Assembly (NCBI RefSeq): GCF_900091625.1
Contig: NZ_FMIC01000002.1
Span: 3,782,001 to 3,846,000, forward strand
Source: Micromonospora peucetia
GTDB taxonomy: Bacteria; Actinomycetota; Actinomycetes; Mycobacteriales; Micromonosporaceae
Reading direction: 5' to 3'
DNA: 64,000 nt
Under the pieces are notes generated by a model that had not been told where the DNA came from, did not search any database, and was given only the letters and a program-made list of their open reading frames with translations. Shown here one piece after another: positions 51,327 to 60,230 of this stretch (positions are counted from its first letter, which is position 1; each line of letters begins with the position of its first letter). Position numbers and translations under genes: made by a program.

Positions 51327-52463
51327 ATGACCGACGTGACCTCCGACGCCGCCGCGACCCGACTGCGTCGTTCTCCGCTGCACGAGCGGCACACCGCTCT
51401 CGGCGCCAAGTTCGCCCCGTTCGGTGGCTGGGAGATGCCGCTGGAGTACGCCGGGGGCGGGGTGCTCAAGGAGCACACCTCGGTGCGGACCGGGGTGGGC
51501 GTATTCGACGTCTCCCACCTGGGCAAGGCGCGGGTGACCGGGCCGGGCGCGGCGGAGTTCGTCAACGCCTGCCTCAGCAACGACCTGGGCCGGATCGGGC
51601 CGGGCCGGGCGCAGTACACCCTCTGCTGCGACGACGCCACCGGCGGCGTGGTGGACGACATCATCGCCTACCTGCACGCCGACGACCACGTCTTCCTCAT
51701 CCCGAACGCCGCGAACACCGCCGAGGTGGTGCGCCGGCTGCGCGCCGCCGCCCCGCCGTCGGTCACGGTTACCGACGAGCACGAGGCGTACGCCGTGCTC
51801 GCCGTGCAGGGGCCGCGTTCGGCAGAGCTGCTCGACGCGCTGGGCCTGCCGACCGGACACGACTACATGAGCTTCTCCACCGCGACCCTGGACGCCGCCA
51901 CCGGCCCGGTCGAGCTGACCGTGTGCCGCACCGGCTACACCGGGGAGCTGGGCTACGAGCTGGTGCTGCCGGCCGGGCACGCGGTCGCGGTCTGGGACGC
52001 GCTCTTCGCGGCGGGCTTCGACCTACGCGCCTGCGGGCTGGCCGCCCGGGACACCCTGCGCACCGAGATGGGATACCCGCTGCACGGCCAGGACCTGTCG
52101 CTGGAGATCACTCCGGTGCAGGCCCGCTCCGGCTGGGCGGTCGGCTGGGACAAGCCGGCCTTCTGGGGCCGCGACGCGCTGCTCGCGGAGAAGACCGCCG
52201 GCCCGAGGCGTACGCTGCGCGGCCTGGAGGCGGTCGACCGGGCGATCCCGCGCCCCGGCATGACGGTGCACGTCGGTGACGCACAGGTCGGCATCGTCAC
52301 CAGTGGCACGTTCTCACCGACGAAGAAGCAGGGCATCGCCCTCGCCCTGCTGGACACCGACCCGAAGCTCGCCGACGGCGACCTGGTCGAGGTCGACATC
52401 CGAGGCCGCCGCGCCCAGATGCGCCTAACCCGCCCCCCGTTCGTGACCCCCTCGGTCAGGTGA
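51327..52463 (+). CDS. gcvT: Aminomethyltransferase, T protein of glycine cleavage
   Basis: A 378-residue GcvT that releases ammonia from aminomethyl-H-protein, forming methylene-[29 protein letters not shown] is the N-terminal signature, [14 protein letters not shown] and [22 protein letters not shown] follow; [12 protein letters not shown] and [20 protein letters not shown] are folate-site landmarks, and the OB-like C-domain ends [17 protein letters not shown]. The ATG at 51327 is 7 nt after a -10 element. H and P proteins are not in this window; LpdA (L protein) is. Confidence 0.95.
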   Translation: MTDVTSDAAATRLRRSPLHERHTALGAKFAPFGGWEMPLEYAGGGVLKEHTSVRTGVGVFDVSHLGKARVTGPGAAEFVNACLSNDLGRIGPGRAQYTLCCDDATGGVVDDIIAYLHADDHVFLIPNAANTAEVVRRLRAAAPPSVTVTDEHEAYAVLAVQGPRSAELLDALGLPTGHDYMSFSTATLDAATGPVELTVCRTGYTGELGYELVLPAGHAVAVWDALFAAGFDLRACGLAARDTLRTEMGYPLHGQDLSLEITPVQARSGWAVGWDKPAFWGRDALLAEKTAGPRRTLRGLEAVDRAIPRPGMTVHVGDAQVGIVTSGTFSPTKKQGIALALLDTDPKLADGDLVEVDIRGRRAQMRLTRPPFVTPSVR

Positions 52464-52483
52464 CGTGACCTACCGGCGCTGGG

Positions 52484-53779
52484 TCAGAGCGGGGGGAGGG
52501 GGCGTTCGCCGGCGTCCAGGACGGCCTGGGTCCAGCCGCCCTCGATGACGCCGGTGCCGTCGAGCACGGCCCAGTCGACGACGTCGGCGGCCTCCACCAC
52601 CACGGGCGAGCCGATGCGTACGGTGGGTTCGGTGTCGGCGTCGCAGGCGCTGGCGGCCACGATCCGCTCCGGCGTGTCCCACGAGGTCACCCCGGCCCAG
52701 ACGAACTCCGGGCCGTCGTCACCGGGCAGGCCGTACTTCACCACCAGTTGGGTCTCCGGCGGGAGCTGGCCGGCGAGGAACCGGGCCCGGATCTCGCCCA
52801 GCGCGGCCCGGGCGGAGGCGACCGCCCTGCTCATCGCGTCGCCCGCCCGGGCGTAGCGCACGTCCGGCTGGATGCCGCTGAAGAGGGTGGCGCAGGCGGC
52901 GGCGTAGTAGCGGCCGTCCGGCCCGGCGTGCCCGGCGGGCGGGCGCAGGCTCAGGAACGAGTCGGCGTCGGGGTCGGTGGCCGGGTCCAGCTCCAGCCGC
53001 AGCAGCACCGGCGCCGTCGCCCCGTGCTGCTCCGGATTGCCGTACGCCACCGCGATGTCGTGCCCGGTCACCGTGGCCAGCACCGGCAGCTGCACGAACG
53101 CGGGCACCTCCTCCCCGGAGAGCCCGTCGGTCCAGTCCCGCAGCAGCCGCCGGGCGGCACCGGTCAGCACCGCGCCCCAGGCCCGGGTCAGGTGGTCCGG
53201 TACGCCCTGGGTCTGCAACTCCAGCAGCCCGAAGCGGCGCAGCCCCTTCGTGGTGAACCAGAGCCCCTCGGCGTCGGAGGAGTAGGGCACCAGCACCCAG
53301 TCGACCAGCCGGATCCGCCCCTGCTCGTCGGGGAGCGAGCGCAGCGCCGTCGCCGGGTCGAGGAACTGGAGGCCGAAGACGTCCACCACGTCGCCGTCGA
53401 CGGACTCGGCGATGGCCGCGGCCACCGCCCGGGCCGCCCACTCGTGCGCCGGCGGCCAGCCGGGCCGGTATTCGGCCTGCACCACCACCAGGTGGCTCGC
53501 GGCGGCCAACCGGGCCAGCTGTGCCTCGGTGGCGCCGAACGCGGTGAGCAGGTCCGGCGGCAGCTCGGGAAACTCGGAGATCGGGCGGGTGTCCACGCTC
53601 ATCAGCGGGCTGTCGAGCATCTGCCGCGCGAGCCCGTGCACCGGCTCGGCCAGCCGGCCGGCGAGCCGCGCGACGGCGGTCTTCGTGCCCACCTTCGGCA
53701 GCCCCGTCATGGGCACCAGGTAGGTCGCACTCAGCGACTCCGGAACCGGTACGGGCAGGAAGTCGTCCGTGATGAGCAT
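52484..53779 (-). CDS. Hypothetical protein with C-terminal DUF2314-like domain
   Basis: A 431-residue soluble protein. The last 70 residues, FVWAGVTSWDTPERIVAASACDAD ... VRIGSPVVVEAADVVDWAVLDGTGVIEGGWTQAVL, follow the DUF2314 pattern (aromatic start, G-V-L/N-P-like turn, DW..(D/E).G...GG.T). The N-terminal 350 residues resemble a second, DUF4026-like immunity/peptide-handling segment (PDEQGRIRLVDWVLVPYSSDAEGLWFTTKGLRRFG), which I assign only tentatively. DUF2314 proteins are often found in putative immunity or housekeeping contexts. ATG 53779 has GGGGGACGAC upstream. Confidence 0.7.
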   Translation of the reverse strand: MLITDDFLPVPVPESLSATYLVPMTGLPKVGTKTAVARLAGRLAEPVHGLARQMLDSPLMSVDTRPISEFPELPPDLLTAFGATEAQLARLAAASHLVVVQAEYRPGWPPAHEWAARAVAAAIAESVDGDVVDVFGLQFLDPATALRSLPDEQGRIRLVDWVLVPYSSDAEGLWFTTKGLRRFGLLELQTQGVPDHLTRAWGAVLTGAARRLLRDWTDGLSGEEVPAFVQLPVLATVTGHDIAVAYGNPEQHGATAPVLLRLELDPATDPDADSFLSLRPPAGHAGPDGRYYAAACATLFSGIQPDVRYARAGDAMSRAVASARAALGEIRARFLAGQLPPETQLVVKYGLPGDDGPEFVWAGVTSWDTPERIVAASACDADTEPTVRIGSPVVVEAADVVDWAVLDGTGVIEGGWTQAVLDAGERPLPPL

Positions 53780-53845
53780 GTCGTCCCCCGGTTGGCCGCG
53801 CCGGTGCTGTCGTGGGAGAACGCTACCCGTCGCGGCCTGCCCCGT

Positions 53846-54619
53846 TCAGCCGGACAGCACCAGTCCCAGGTAGACCAGCGTGGTGACCACCTCGACGGTC
53901 GCGCCGAGCACGTCGCCGGTGACACCGCCGAGCCGGCGTACCACGTGTCTCAGCAGCCCCACCGCGACGGCGAGGGCGGCGGCGACGGCGAGCGGCCCCT
54001 GCCACGGGCGGCCCGGCACGGCCGCGAGCGCCGGCAGCGCGACGGCGACCGCCCCGGCGGCCAGGGCGACCGGCCCCACGGTGCCCGCGACCAGCGCGCC
54101 GAGCCCTTCCGGGCGGGCGGCCGGCACCCCGCGCCGGCAGGCCACCGCCACCCCGAACCGGCCGGCGGCCGTCGCTGCGACCACCGCCGCGAGTGCCGCC
54201 GGCCACGACCGCCCCGCCAGCTCCGCGAGGGCGGCCGTCTGCACCAGGAGTACGACCACCAGCGCGGCCACCCCGAACGGGCCCACGTCCGACTTCTTCA
54301 TGATCTCCAGCGCGGCCGTTCCCCGCCGGTACGACCCCAGCGCGTCCACGGTGTCGGCCAGCCCGTCCAGGTGCAGCCCACGGGTGAGCAGCGCCCCGGC
54401 GCCGACGGTCACCGCCGCCGCGACCAGCGGGGGCGCGAGGGCACCCGGGAGCAGCAGGATCCCGGCGAGGACGACGCCGAGCAGCGCGCCGACCGCCGGG
54501 GCGAGGGCCATCGCCGTTGCCGCCACCGACCGGTCGATGCGACCGGCGCGTACCGGCAGGGTGGTGAAGGTGGTCAGCGCCAGCCGCGCCCCGTCGGCGA
54601 GCCGCGACTCAGCCGGCAC
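53846..54619 (-). CDS. cobS: Adenosylcobinamide-GDP ribazoletransferase
   Basis: A 257-residue integral membrane enzyme that joins adenosylcobinamide-GDP and alpha-ribazole(-phosphate) in the last steps of coenzyme B12 assembly. GLHLDGLADTVDALGSYRRG and MKKSDVGPFGVAALV are the conserved metal-binding and loop motifs; GRFGVAVACRRGVPAARPEGLGALV follows. About six transmembrane helices are visible. The GTG at 54619 overlaps the end of the CobU-CobT gene by 11 bp, so the two are coupled. Confidence 0.94.
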   Translation of the reverse strand: MPAESRLADGARLALTTFTTLPVRAGRIDRSVAATAMALAPAVGALLGVVLAGILLLPGALAPPLVAAAVTVGAGALLTRGLHLDGLADTVDALGSYRRGTAALEIMKKSDVGPFGVAALVVVLLVQTAALAELAGRSWPAALAAVVAATAAGRFGVAVACRRGVPAARPEGLGALVAGTVGPVALAAGAVAVALPALAAVPGRPWQGPLAVAAALAVAVGLLRHVVRRLGGVTGDVLGATVEVVTTLVYLGLVLSG

Positions 54620-56609
54620 GCCGACCGGACGGGTCCACCGGTTCCGTCTCCGTCCCGGTGCTGGTCGGCCCCGGGCCGGCCGGCTCCGGCTCCCGGACGT
54701 CGGGTTCGGTGCCGCCGGGCTCCGGTTCGCGGGAGTCGGGTTCGGTGCTGGTCGGGCCGGGACCGGCGGGTTCGGGTTCGCGGAAGTCCGGCTCTTCGGT
54801 GTCCGGCGCGGTCTCCGGTTCGGGGTCCCGGTCGTCGCCGCCGAGCGACGGGTGGGCCGGCAGGGCTGCGGCCAGCGCCAGCACCGACCGCAGCAGCGGC
54901 AGCGCGGCCAGCGCGTTGGCGCCCTCGCCCAGGTCGAGCCGCAGGTCGAGCAGCGGGGTCAGGCCGAGCACCTCGGCGCCGAGCCGGACGGCGGGGTGCC
55001 CGCCGTGGTCGGCCAGCAGGCACCAGTGTCGGGCCTGCCCGGCCAGGTCGCGGGTGACCATGGCTGCGGCCACGCCGACCGGCCCGTCGAGCATGACCGG
55101 CAACCGGCGGGCGGTGGCGCCGAGCAGGACGCCGGTTGCCACCGCGATGTCCCCGCCGCCCAGCTCGGCCAGCACGTCCTTGGCGCTGCGCGGCGAGTGC
55201 CGGGTCCGGTGCAGGGCGTCCCGCACCGCCGCGCACCGTCGCATCCAGGCCGCGTCGTCGACCTCGCCCGAATCCGTGATCACCCGGCTGAGCACGGCGG
55301 GCGCCTCGGCGCCCGCCGTCGCCACCAGCACCGCCGCCGCGGCGGCCTCGGTGCCGACGCCGCACGCCCCGAGCACCAGCAGTCGTACGCCCGCGTCGGC
55401 GGCCTCCTCGGCGAGCCGCCAGCCGTAGCGCAGGGCGGCCTCGACCTGCTCGCCGGTCAGCGCCGGCTCGGTCTCCATCGGTGCGGACGCCGGGGCCTCG
55501 ACCACCTGGAGTTCGGCGCCGCTGTCGGCGGCCAGACGGGCCAGCGCCCCCCGGCCGGCGCGGGCCTGGCGGGCCCGGCGCGCCGACTCGCCCGGCACGG
55601 TGCCGGTGGCGGCGCCGCCGAGGTGCTCGCCGTGCAGCAGCAGCACCCGCACGGGAGCCCACGGGGCCGGCGTGACGGTGCCCTGGGTGGCGGCGGCGAA
55701 CCCGACGGCCCGCTCCAGCACGCCGAGCCCCGCCCCGGGCACGTCCAGGGTGGCGAGCCGCTCGATCGCCTGCGGACCGGTGTACTCGTCGGGCATGGGC
55801 AGTTCCATGCCCGCCTGGATGACCAGGCCAGTGGCGACCACCGGCAGCGCCAGGGTCGGGGCGGCCCAGGCGGTGCCGTCCGCCCCGGTGCCACCGGCCG
55901 GGTTGGCGGCGGCCGGCGGCGGCATCCCGGGGGTGAGCACGTCCGGGGAGGGTTCCGGCGCGGTCACCGGCTCGCCCGCGCTGACGGCCGTGACCGGAGA
56001 AACCCGCGTCGGACCGGCCTGTGTCGGGCCGGCCTGGACGGGCACCGTGGCGGGCTGCGGGGCGCCCGGCTTCAGCCAGGCCGCCTGGCCGGCGACCACG
56101 AGGACCACGGCGTCGCAGGCGTCGGCGACCGCCCGGTTGGCCGCGCCGAGCGCGTCGGTGAAGGCCCGGCCGAGCGGGGTGGTGGGCACCAGCGAGAGCC
56201 CGACCTCGGGACTGACCAGCACCAGCCGGGCTGTGCAGGCGCGGACCGCCGCCGCCAGTTCGGCGATCGTGGCGGTGTCGTCCGCCGGCTGGTGGGCCGG
56301 GTCGAGCAGCACGGTCGCCCAGCCGCCGAGGTCGTCGACGAGCAGCGTCTCGTTCGGCCCGGCGGAGGCGATCACGTCCGCGAGGCGGCGCGGGTCGTCC
56401 GCGGTCTCCTCGGTGGTCCAGGTCTCCGGCCGGCGGACGCGGTGCGCTGCCAGCCGGGCCGCCCACTCCGCGTCGTCGGCGGGCGCGTCGGCGGCGGTGG
56501 CCACGTAGCGGACCGTCGGCGCGTCGGCGACCAGGGACTCGGCGAACTCGGACTTCCCGGACCGGGTACCGCCGAGTACCAGGACCGTGTTCCACCCGTC
56601 AACGGACAT
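54609..56609 (-). CDS. cobU/cobT: CobU-CobT fusion: adenosylcobinamide kinase/guanylyltransferase plus DMB phosphoribosyltransferase
   Basis: A 666-residue fusion. Residues 1 to about 185 are CobU: P-loop LVLGGTRSGKSEFAESL, then YVATAAD, LLVDDLGGW and VSPEVGLSLVPTTPLGRAFTDALGAANRAVA. A Pro/Ala/Thr-rich linker of about 75 residues leads to CobT (LPVVATGLVIQAGMELP; VRLLVLGACGVGTEAAAAAVL; SGEVDDAAWMRRC; LAELGGGDIAVATGVLLGA; DLRLDLGEGANALAALPLL, the C-terminal glutamate-bearing motif). The last 70 residues are an acidic tail repeating REPEPAGPGPTST. It activates cobinamide and makes alpha-ribazole phosphate, which CobS then joins. ATG 56609 lies 6 nt after TAAAGT. Confidence 0.93.
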   Translation of the reverse strand: MSVDGWNTVLVLGGTRSGKSEFAESLVADAPTVRYVATAADAPADDAEWAARLAAHRVRRPETWTTEETADDPRRLADVIASAGPNETLLVDDLGGWATVLLDPAHQPADDTATIAELAAAVRACTARLVLVSPEVGLSLVPTTPLGRAFTDALGAANRAVADACDAVVLVVAGQAAWLKPGAPQPATVPVQAGPTQAGPTRVSPVTAVSAGEPVTAPEPSPDVLTPGMPPPAAANPAGGTGADGTAWAAPTLALPVVATGLVIQAGMELPMPDEYTGPQAIERLATLDVPGAGLGVLERAVGFAAATQGTVTPAPWAPVRVLLLHGEHLGGAATGTVPGESARRARQARAGRGALARLAADSGAELQVVEAPASAPMETEPALTGEQVEAALRYGWRLAEEAADAGVRLLVLGACGVGTEAAAAAVLVATAGAEAPAVLSRVITDSGEVDDAAWMRRCAAVRDALHRTRHSPRSAKDVLAELGGGDIAVATGVLLGATARRLPVMLDGPVGVAAAMVTRDLAGQARHWCLLADHGGHPAVRLGAEVLGLTPLLDLRLDLGEGANALAALPLLRSVLALAAALPAHPSLGGDDRDPEPETAPDTEEPDFREPEPAGPGPTSTEPDSREPEPGGTEPDVREPEPAGPGPTSTGTETEPVDPSGRRAG

Positions 56610-56615
56610 GCCCGT

Positions 56616-56621
56616 ACTTTA
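56616..56621 (-). promoter_or_regulatory. -10 element TAAAGT, leaderless-type start of the cob operon
   Basis: TAAAGT, six bases ACGGGC, then ATG. With no leader there is no room for a cobalamin riboswitch here. Confidence 0.5.
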
Positions 56622-56673
56622 GAGCCAGGGCCGGGGCGCGGCCCCCCGGAGGTGCGGGGTGCGCGGGCCGCGC

Positions 56674-58680
56674 TCAGCCGCAGTGCTCGAACCCGCTGCC
56701 GTAGCTGGCCCCGCCGGTGGATCCGCCCCACTTGACGCAGACCCCGGGGGCCTTGGCCCGCACCGGTCCCGCGTAGTACGAGAACGACCCGCTGTCGGTG
56801 CCGCGCGCGCGGCCCCGCACCTCCAGCCACGCCGAGGCGGCCGTCGCCCTGCCCACCGCGGTCTCCTTCATCGTCACCACGCAGTTGTTGCCGCTGCCGG
56901 CGTGGTAGAGCAGGTAGACCCGGCCCTTCCTGCTGCCCGAGGCGGTCAGTGCAGCCGAGTCGATCACTTTGTACCCGCTGCCGCACGCCTCGACCGGCGT
57001 GTACGGGTTCGGCTTCTCCGGCTGTCTGGTCGTCGGGGCGGGGCCAGGCTGCCCCGGAGCGGTCACGGTCGGCTCGACGCCGCCGGCCGTCGGGGGCGGG
57101 GAGCGATCGGGCGGCGACGCGGACGGCCTGCCGGACGCCGACGGTGCCGCCGAACGGGTGGCTGTCGGTGAGGGCCCGACGCGGAGTTCGTCCGTACCGT
57201 CGTCGACCGCCGCGCCGGGCGACCCCGCCGCCCCGGACTCGCCGGTCAGCGCCGCCGGCACGTTCCCGCCGGCCGGGTCGTCGTCGGAGAGGACCACGGT
57301 CGCCCCCACCACCCCGGCCAGCACCACGAACACGGTGGCCGCCGCGCCGAGCAGCGCGGCCCGGCGCCGCCGGGACGGCTTTGGCTCGACCTGGTCCTCC
57401 CGGGTCGGCGGGACCGAACCCCAGGTGCCGGTCGCGGTGTCCGGTCCCTGGTGGGCAGCGTCCCGGTGGCCGAACGGGCCGCCCGGCAGCGGTCCGGCGG
57501 GCATCGGCGCGGCGGCGGGAATGGGCAGCATGGTGGCGGGCGGGACCGGTGACCCGGTGGCGGGGAACGGCGGGCGCGGGGCCGGCGCGGGACGCGTACC
57601 GCCGGGGGCTCCGGAGATCGGGCGCGGCGGTGCGGGGGAGACGGGCGGCAGTGGCGCCCACGGATCCGGCGGTGCGACCGGCCCGGCGGGGCCGGTGGCC
57701 GGGGTGCCGCCCGGGTCCGTCCTGGGGACGGCCGGGGCGACGGACGCGGCGGGGGCACCGCCCGGGCCCGTTCCCGCAGCGGCCTGCGCCGCCGGGGTCG
57801 GCCCGGCGACGGCCCACGGCGGACGGGCGGAATCGGGGACCACGGCCAGGGTCGCGTCGCGGGCCCCGACCGCGGCGTCGGCCATCACCGCCGCGTCGGG
57901 GAACCGGTCGCCGGGACGCTTCGCCATCGCCTGCTCCACCAACGCCGCCACCGCCGCGGGGATGCCGTGGGGCAGCGGCGGCGGCTCATCCTGGAGGTGG
58001 CGCAGTGCCACCTGGAGCGGATTGTCGCCGTCGAACGGTGGCTGGCCGGTCAGGCAGAAGTACGCCACCGCACCGAGCGCGTAGACGTCCGTCACCGGGG
58101 AGACCGGCTGGTTCGCGGCCTGCTCCGGCGACATGTACGAAGCGGTGCCGAGCATCACGTTGGCGGCGGTGATCCCCGCCGTGGTGCCCGAGCGGGCGAT
58201 GCCGAAGTCGACCAGCACCACCCGGCCGTCGGCCTTCACCAGCAGGTTGCCCGGCTTCACGTCCCGGTGCACGATGCCGGCGAGGTGGGCCGTGTGCAGC
58301 GCCTCGGCGGCCTGCGCCACCACCGACATGGTCGACGCCGGGTCGAGCCGCCCCGCGCGCCGCAGCCAGGAACTCAGCGGCTGGCCGTCGACGTACTCCA
58401 TCACCAGGTAGTCGGCCTGGCTGCCGTCGGTCAGCACGGACCGGCCCACGTCGTGCACCGCGACCACGCCCGGGTGGCGCAGCGCCGCCAGCATCCGCGC
58501 CTCGGCCCGGAACCGGGTGGTGAACTCGGGATCGGCGCTCAACGCCGGCAGCAGCACCTTCACCGCCACCTCGCGTTCCAGCATGATGTCGGTGCACCGC
58601 CAGACCGCGCCCATGCCGCCGGTCGCCACCCGGTCGTCCAGCCGGTACCGGTCGCTCAGCACCACTCCTCGAGTCAGCAC
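56674..58680 (-). CDS. Membrane Ser/Thr protein kinase (Hanks type) with small extracytoplasmic domain
   Basis: A 668-residue receptor-like kinase. The catalytic domain (residues about 12-275) has the glycine loop VATGGMGAVWRC, invariant Lys in REVAVKVLL, catalytic HRDVKPGNLL, DFG in VLVDFGIAR and GTASYMSPEQ in the activation segment. A Pro/Ala-rich juxtamembrane region of about 150 residues follows, then one transmembrane helix (AALLGAAATVFVVLAGVVGATVVL, about 445-465). A Pro/Ser/Thr linker comes next, and an external domain with Cys residues (ACGSGYKVID ... NNCVVTM ... GVCVKWGG ... FEHCG). No PASTA repeats are present, so this is not a typical PknB. The GTG at 58680 is 6 nt after TACGGT; an in-frame GTG pair six codons on, after CGAGGAG, is the alternative. 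Confidence 0.92.
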   Translation of the reverse strand: MLTRGVVLSDRYRLDDRVATGGMGAVWRCTDIMLEREVAVKVLLPALSADPEFTTRFRAEARMLAALRHPGVVAVHDVGRSVLTDGSQADYLVMEYVDGQPLSSWLRRAGRLDPASTMSVVAQAAEALHTAHLAGIVHRDVKPGNLLVKADGRVVLVDFGIARSGTTAGITAANVMLGTASYMSPEQAANQPVSPVTDVYALGAVAYFCLTGQPPFDGDNPLQVALRHLQDEPPPLPHGIPAAVAALVEQAMAKRPGDRFPDAAVMADAAVGARDATLAVVPDSARPPWAVAGPTPAAQAAAGTGPGGAPAASVAPAVPRTDPGGTPATGPAGPVAPPDPWAPLPPVSPAPPRPISGAPGGTRPAPAPRPPFPATGSPVPPATMLPIPAAAPMPAGPLPGGPFGHRDAAHQGPDTATGTWGSVPPTREDQVEPKPSRRRRAALLGAAATVFVVLAGVVGATVVLSDDDPAGGNVPAALTGESGAAGSPGAAVDDGTDELRVGPSPTATRSAAPSASGRPSASPPDRSPPPTAGGVEPTVTAPGQPGPAPTTRQPEKPNPYTPVEACGSGYKVIDSAALTASGSRKGRVYLLYHAGSGNNCVVTMKETAVGRATAASAWLEVRGRARGTDSGSFSYYAGPVRAKAPGVCVKWGGSTGGASYGSGFEHCG

Positions 58681-58686
58681 CGCGAC

Positions 58687-58692
58687 ACCGTA
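58687..58692 (-). promoter_or_regulatory. -10 element TACGGT, possible leaderless start of the kinase gene
   Basis: TACGGT, six bases GTCGCG, then GTG. It competes with a Shine-Dalgarno-led start a few codons downstream. Confidence 0.35.
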
Positions 58693-58731
58693 CCGGTCGG
58701 GCGGGACATGGCCGCCCGCCCGGCGGTGGTC

Positions 58732-58932
58732 CTACCGGGGTGTCTGGTACTGGAAGTCGTTGGGGTTGACCGCCGCCGGCTTCGTGTCCTCCTGCCAGGC
58801 GCCCTCGCCGGGGCGGGCCACGAGGGCGTTGAGCAGGTCCTCCCGTTCCATCTGTTCGGCCCCCACGATGCCGCCGCGTACCGCCATTCTCCGCAGCGTC
58901 TCGGTGTCCTTGTCGTGCAGCGGTTCGTCCAT
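58732..58932 (-). CDS. Small conserved protein, Rho-N/SAP-like motif
   Basis: A 66-residue acidic protein starting at ATG 58932 with GGAGGGGGCGACG upstream. DEPLHDKDTETLRRMAVRGGIVGAEQMEREDLLNALVAR resembles the short helix-extended-helix Rho_N/SAP fold (LRRMA...G....M.R.DLL.AL) seen in nucleic-acid-binding proteins; the tail QEDTKPAAVNPNDFQYQTPR looks unstructured. A longer frame upstream to 59112 is not supported. Function unknown. Confidence 0.7.
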   Translation of the reverse strand: MDEPLHDKDTETLRRMAVRGGIVGAEQMEREDLLNALVARPGEGAWQEDTKPAAVNPNDFQYQTPR

Positions 58933-59135
58933 CGTCGCCCCCTCCGGGCCCCGTCGGCGGTCCGCGACCGCCCCGCCGTGCCTCAGCAGGCCCATACCCG
59001 GCCAGGGGCCGGGGAACCCTGCGCGACCCGGGCGGTGCGCGCCCGCCGGACGGATGTCGGGCCGCCCCGCGCCCGGCCGACTACGCTGGCGGGGGTTCGT
59101 CCCACGGGACACTCAGCGGCGAGGGGAGACGCGGC

Positions 59136-59336
59136 ATGGCGTGGAGCTGGCGGTACGAGGGCGCGAACGGTGAGTCGGTCGACGGGCCGGCGGAGTCGTT
59201 CGGCAGCCAGGCGGATGCCGAGTCCTGGATCGGTCAGGCCTGGCGGGAGCTCGCGGCGTCCGGCGTCACCTCGGTCGCGCTCGTCGAGGACGACCGGGTG
59301 GAATACCGGATGAGCCTGCTGCCCACGGCGGAGTGA
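59136..59336 (+). CDS. Small conserved protein of unknown function
   Basis: A 66-residue protein: AWSWRYEGANGESVDGPAESFGSQADAESWIGQAWRELAASGVTSVALVEDDRVEYRMSL. Trp-rich proteins of this type (WSWRYE...F.sQaDAEsWlGe.W) are widespread in actinobacteria and sometimes coupled to metalloprotease genes, without known function. ATG 59136 is preceded by GAGGGGAGACG. Its stop overlaps the start of the site-2 protease gene (TGATG), so the two are coupled. Confidence 0.78.
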   Translation: MAWSWRYEGANGESVDGPAESFGSQADAESWIGQAWRELAASGVTSVALVEDDRVEYRMSLLPTAE

Positions 59337-60133
59337 TGGCCGGCGACCGCCCGGGGGGCGAGCCGCTGGTGCTCGGCGTGCCCCGGGCGGCGTTCCGGCC
59401 CAGCCCGGTCTTCCTCGCCCTCGTCGCGCTCTTCGTGACCAGTGGGGTGCTCACCTGGAACGGGTTCGGCAACGTCCGGCTCGACGTGTTCCTCTTCGTC
59501 GTCTCCGGCTGGCTGGTCTCGCTCTGTCTGCACGAGTACGCCCACGCCGTCGTCGCGTTCCGGGCCGGCGACCGCAGCGTCGCCCACCGGGGCTACCTGA
59601 CGCTCAACCCGCTGAAGTACAGCCACCCGCTGCTGTCGATCGTGCTGCCGGTGGCCGTCGTGCTGCTCGGCGGCATCGGCCTGCCCGGCGGGGCGGTCTG
59701 GGTGGACCGGCACGCCATTCCGGGGCGGCTGCGGCACACTCTGGTCAGCCTCGCCGGCCCGGCCACCAACGTGCTGTTCACGCTCGTCCTGGTGCTCGCC
59801 GTACGCCTCGGCGCGGCCGGCGGCGGGCCGGTCGAGTTCTGGGCGGCCCTGGCGCTGCTGGCGTTCCTCCAGCTCACCGCGAGCGTGCTCAACCTGCTTC
59901 CGGTGCCGGGCCTGGACGGCGGCAACATGATCCAGCCGTGGCTGAACCCGCAGTGGCGCAAGATGTACGACCTGTTCGCCCCGTTCGGCTTCATCCTGCT
60001 GTTCGCGCTGCTGTGGAACCCGCGGATCAACGGCTGGTTCTTCGGCGCGGTCTTCACCGTCGGCGACTTCCTCGGCCTGCCCCAGCGGCTATACGCCCTC
60101 GGCCTGGACCTGATCCGCTTCTGGCAGGGCTGA
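59336..60133 (+). CDS. Site-2 protease family membrane metallopeptidase (M50)
   Basis: A 265-residue intramembrane protease with about six helices. LVSLCLHEYAHAVVAFRAGD carries the zinc-binding HExxH, and ASVLNLLPVPGLDGGNMIQPW holds the third ligand in the LDGG motif; SLAGPATNVLFTLVLVLA lies between. This short form lacks PDZ or CBS domains. Such proteins cleave membrane-embedded anti-sigma factors or regulators; the substrate is unknown. The start ATG 59336 overlaps the upstream stop by one base. The stop TGA (60131-60133) begins a 25/26-bp tandem repeat. Confidence 0.88.
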   Translation: MAGDRPGGEPLVLGVPRAAFRPSPVFLALVALFVTSGVLTWNGFGNVRLDVFLFVVSGWLVSLCLHEYAHAVVAFRAGDRSVAHRGYLTLNPLKYSHPLLSIVLPVAVVLLGGIGLPGGAVWVDRHAIPGRLRHTLVSLAGPATNVLFTLVLVLAVRLGAAGGGPVEFWAALALLAFLQLTASVLNLLPVPGLDGGNMIQPWLNPQWRKMYDLFAPFGFILLFALLWNPRINGWFFGAVFTVGDFLGLPQRLYALGLDLIRFWQG

Positions 60134-60205
60134 CCGCCGCCGGGCCGGGCAGGGCTGACCCCGCCGCCGGGCCGGCGGGGCTGACCGGCGTGCCGGGCCG
60201 GTGCG
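60127..60205 (+). repeat. 25/26-bp tandem repeat beginning at the protease gene stop
   Basis: GGGCTGACCGCCGCCGGGCC recurs with its TGA at 60131 (the gene's stop), 60156 and 60182. Copies differ at a few positions. Confidence 0.75.
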
Positions 60206-60230
60206 GAGGCCGCGCCGACCCGGCAGGGCC

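Noticed and set aside
56610..56680. Cobalamin riboswitch before the cob genes
   Set aside because: Only about 65 bp separate the cob start from the kinase gene, and a -10 element lies 6 nt from the ATG, so there is no leader.
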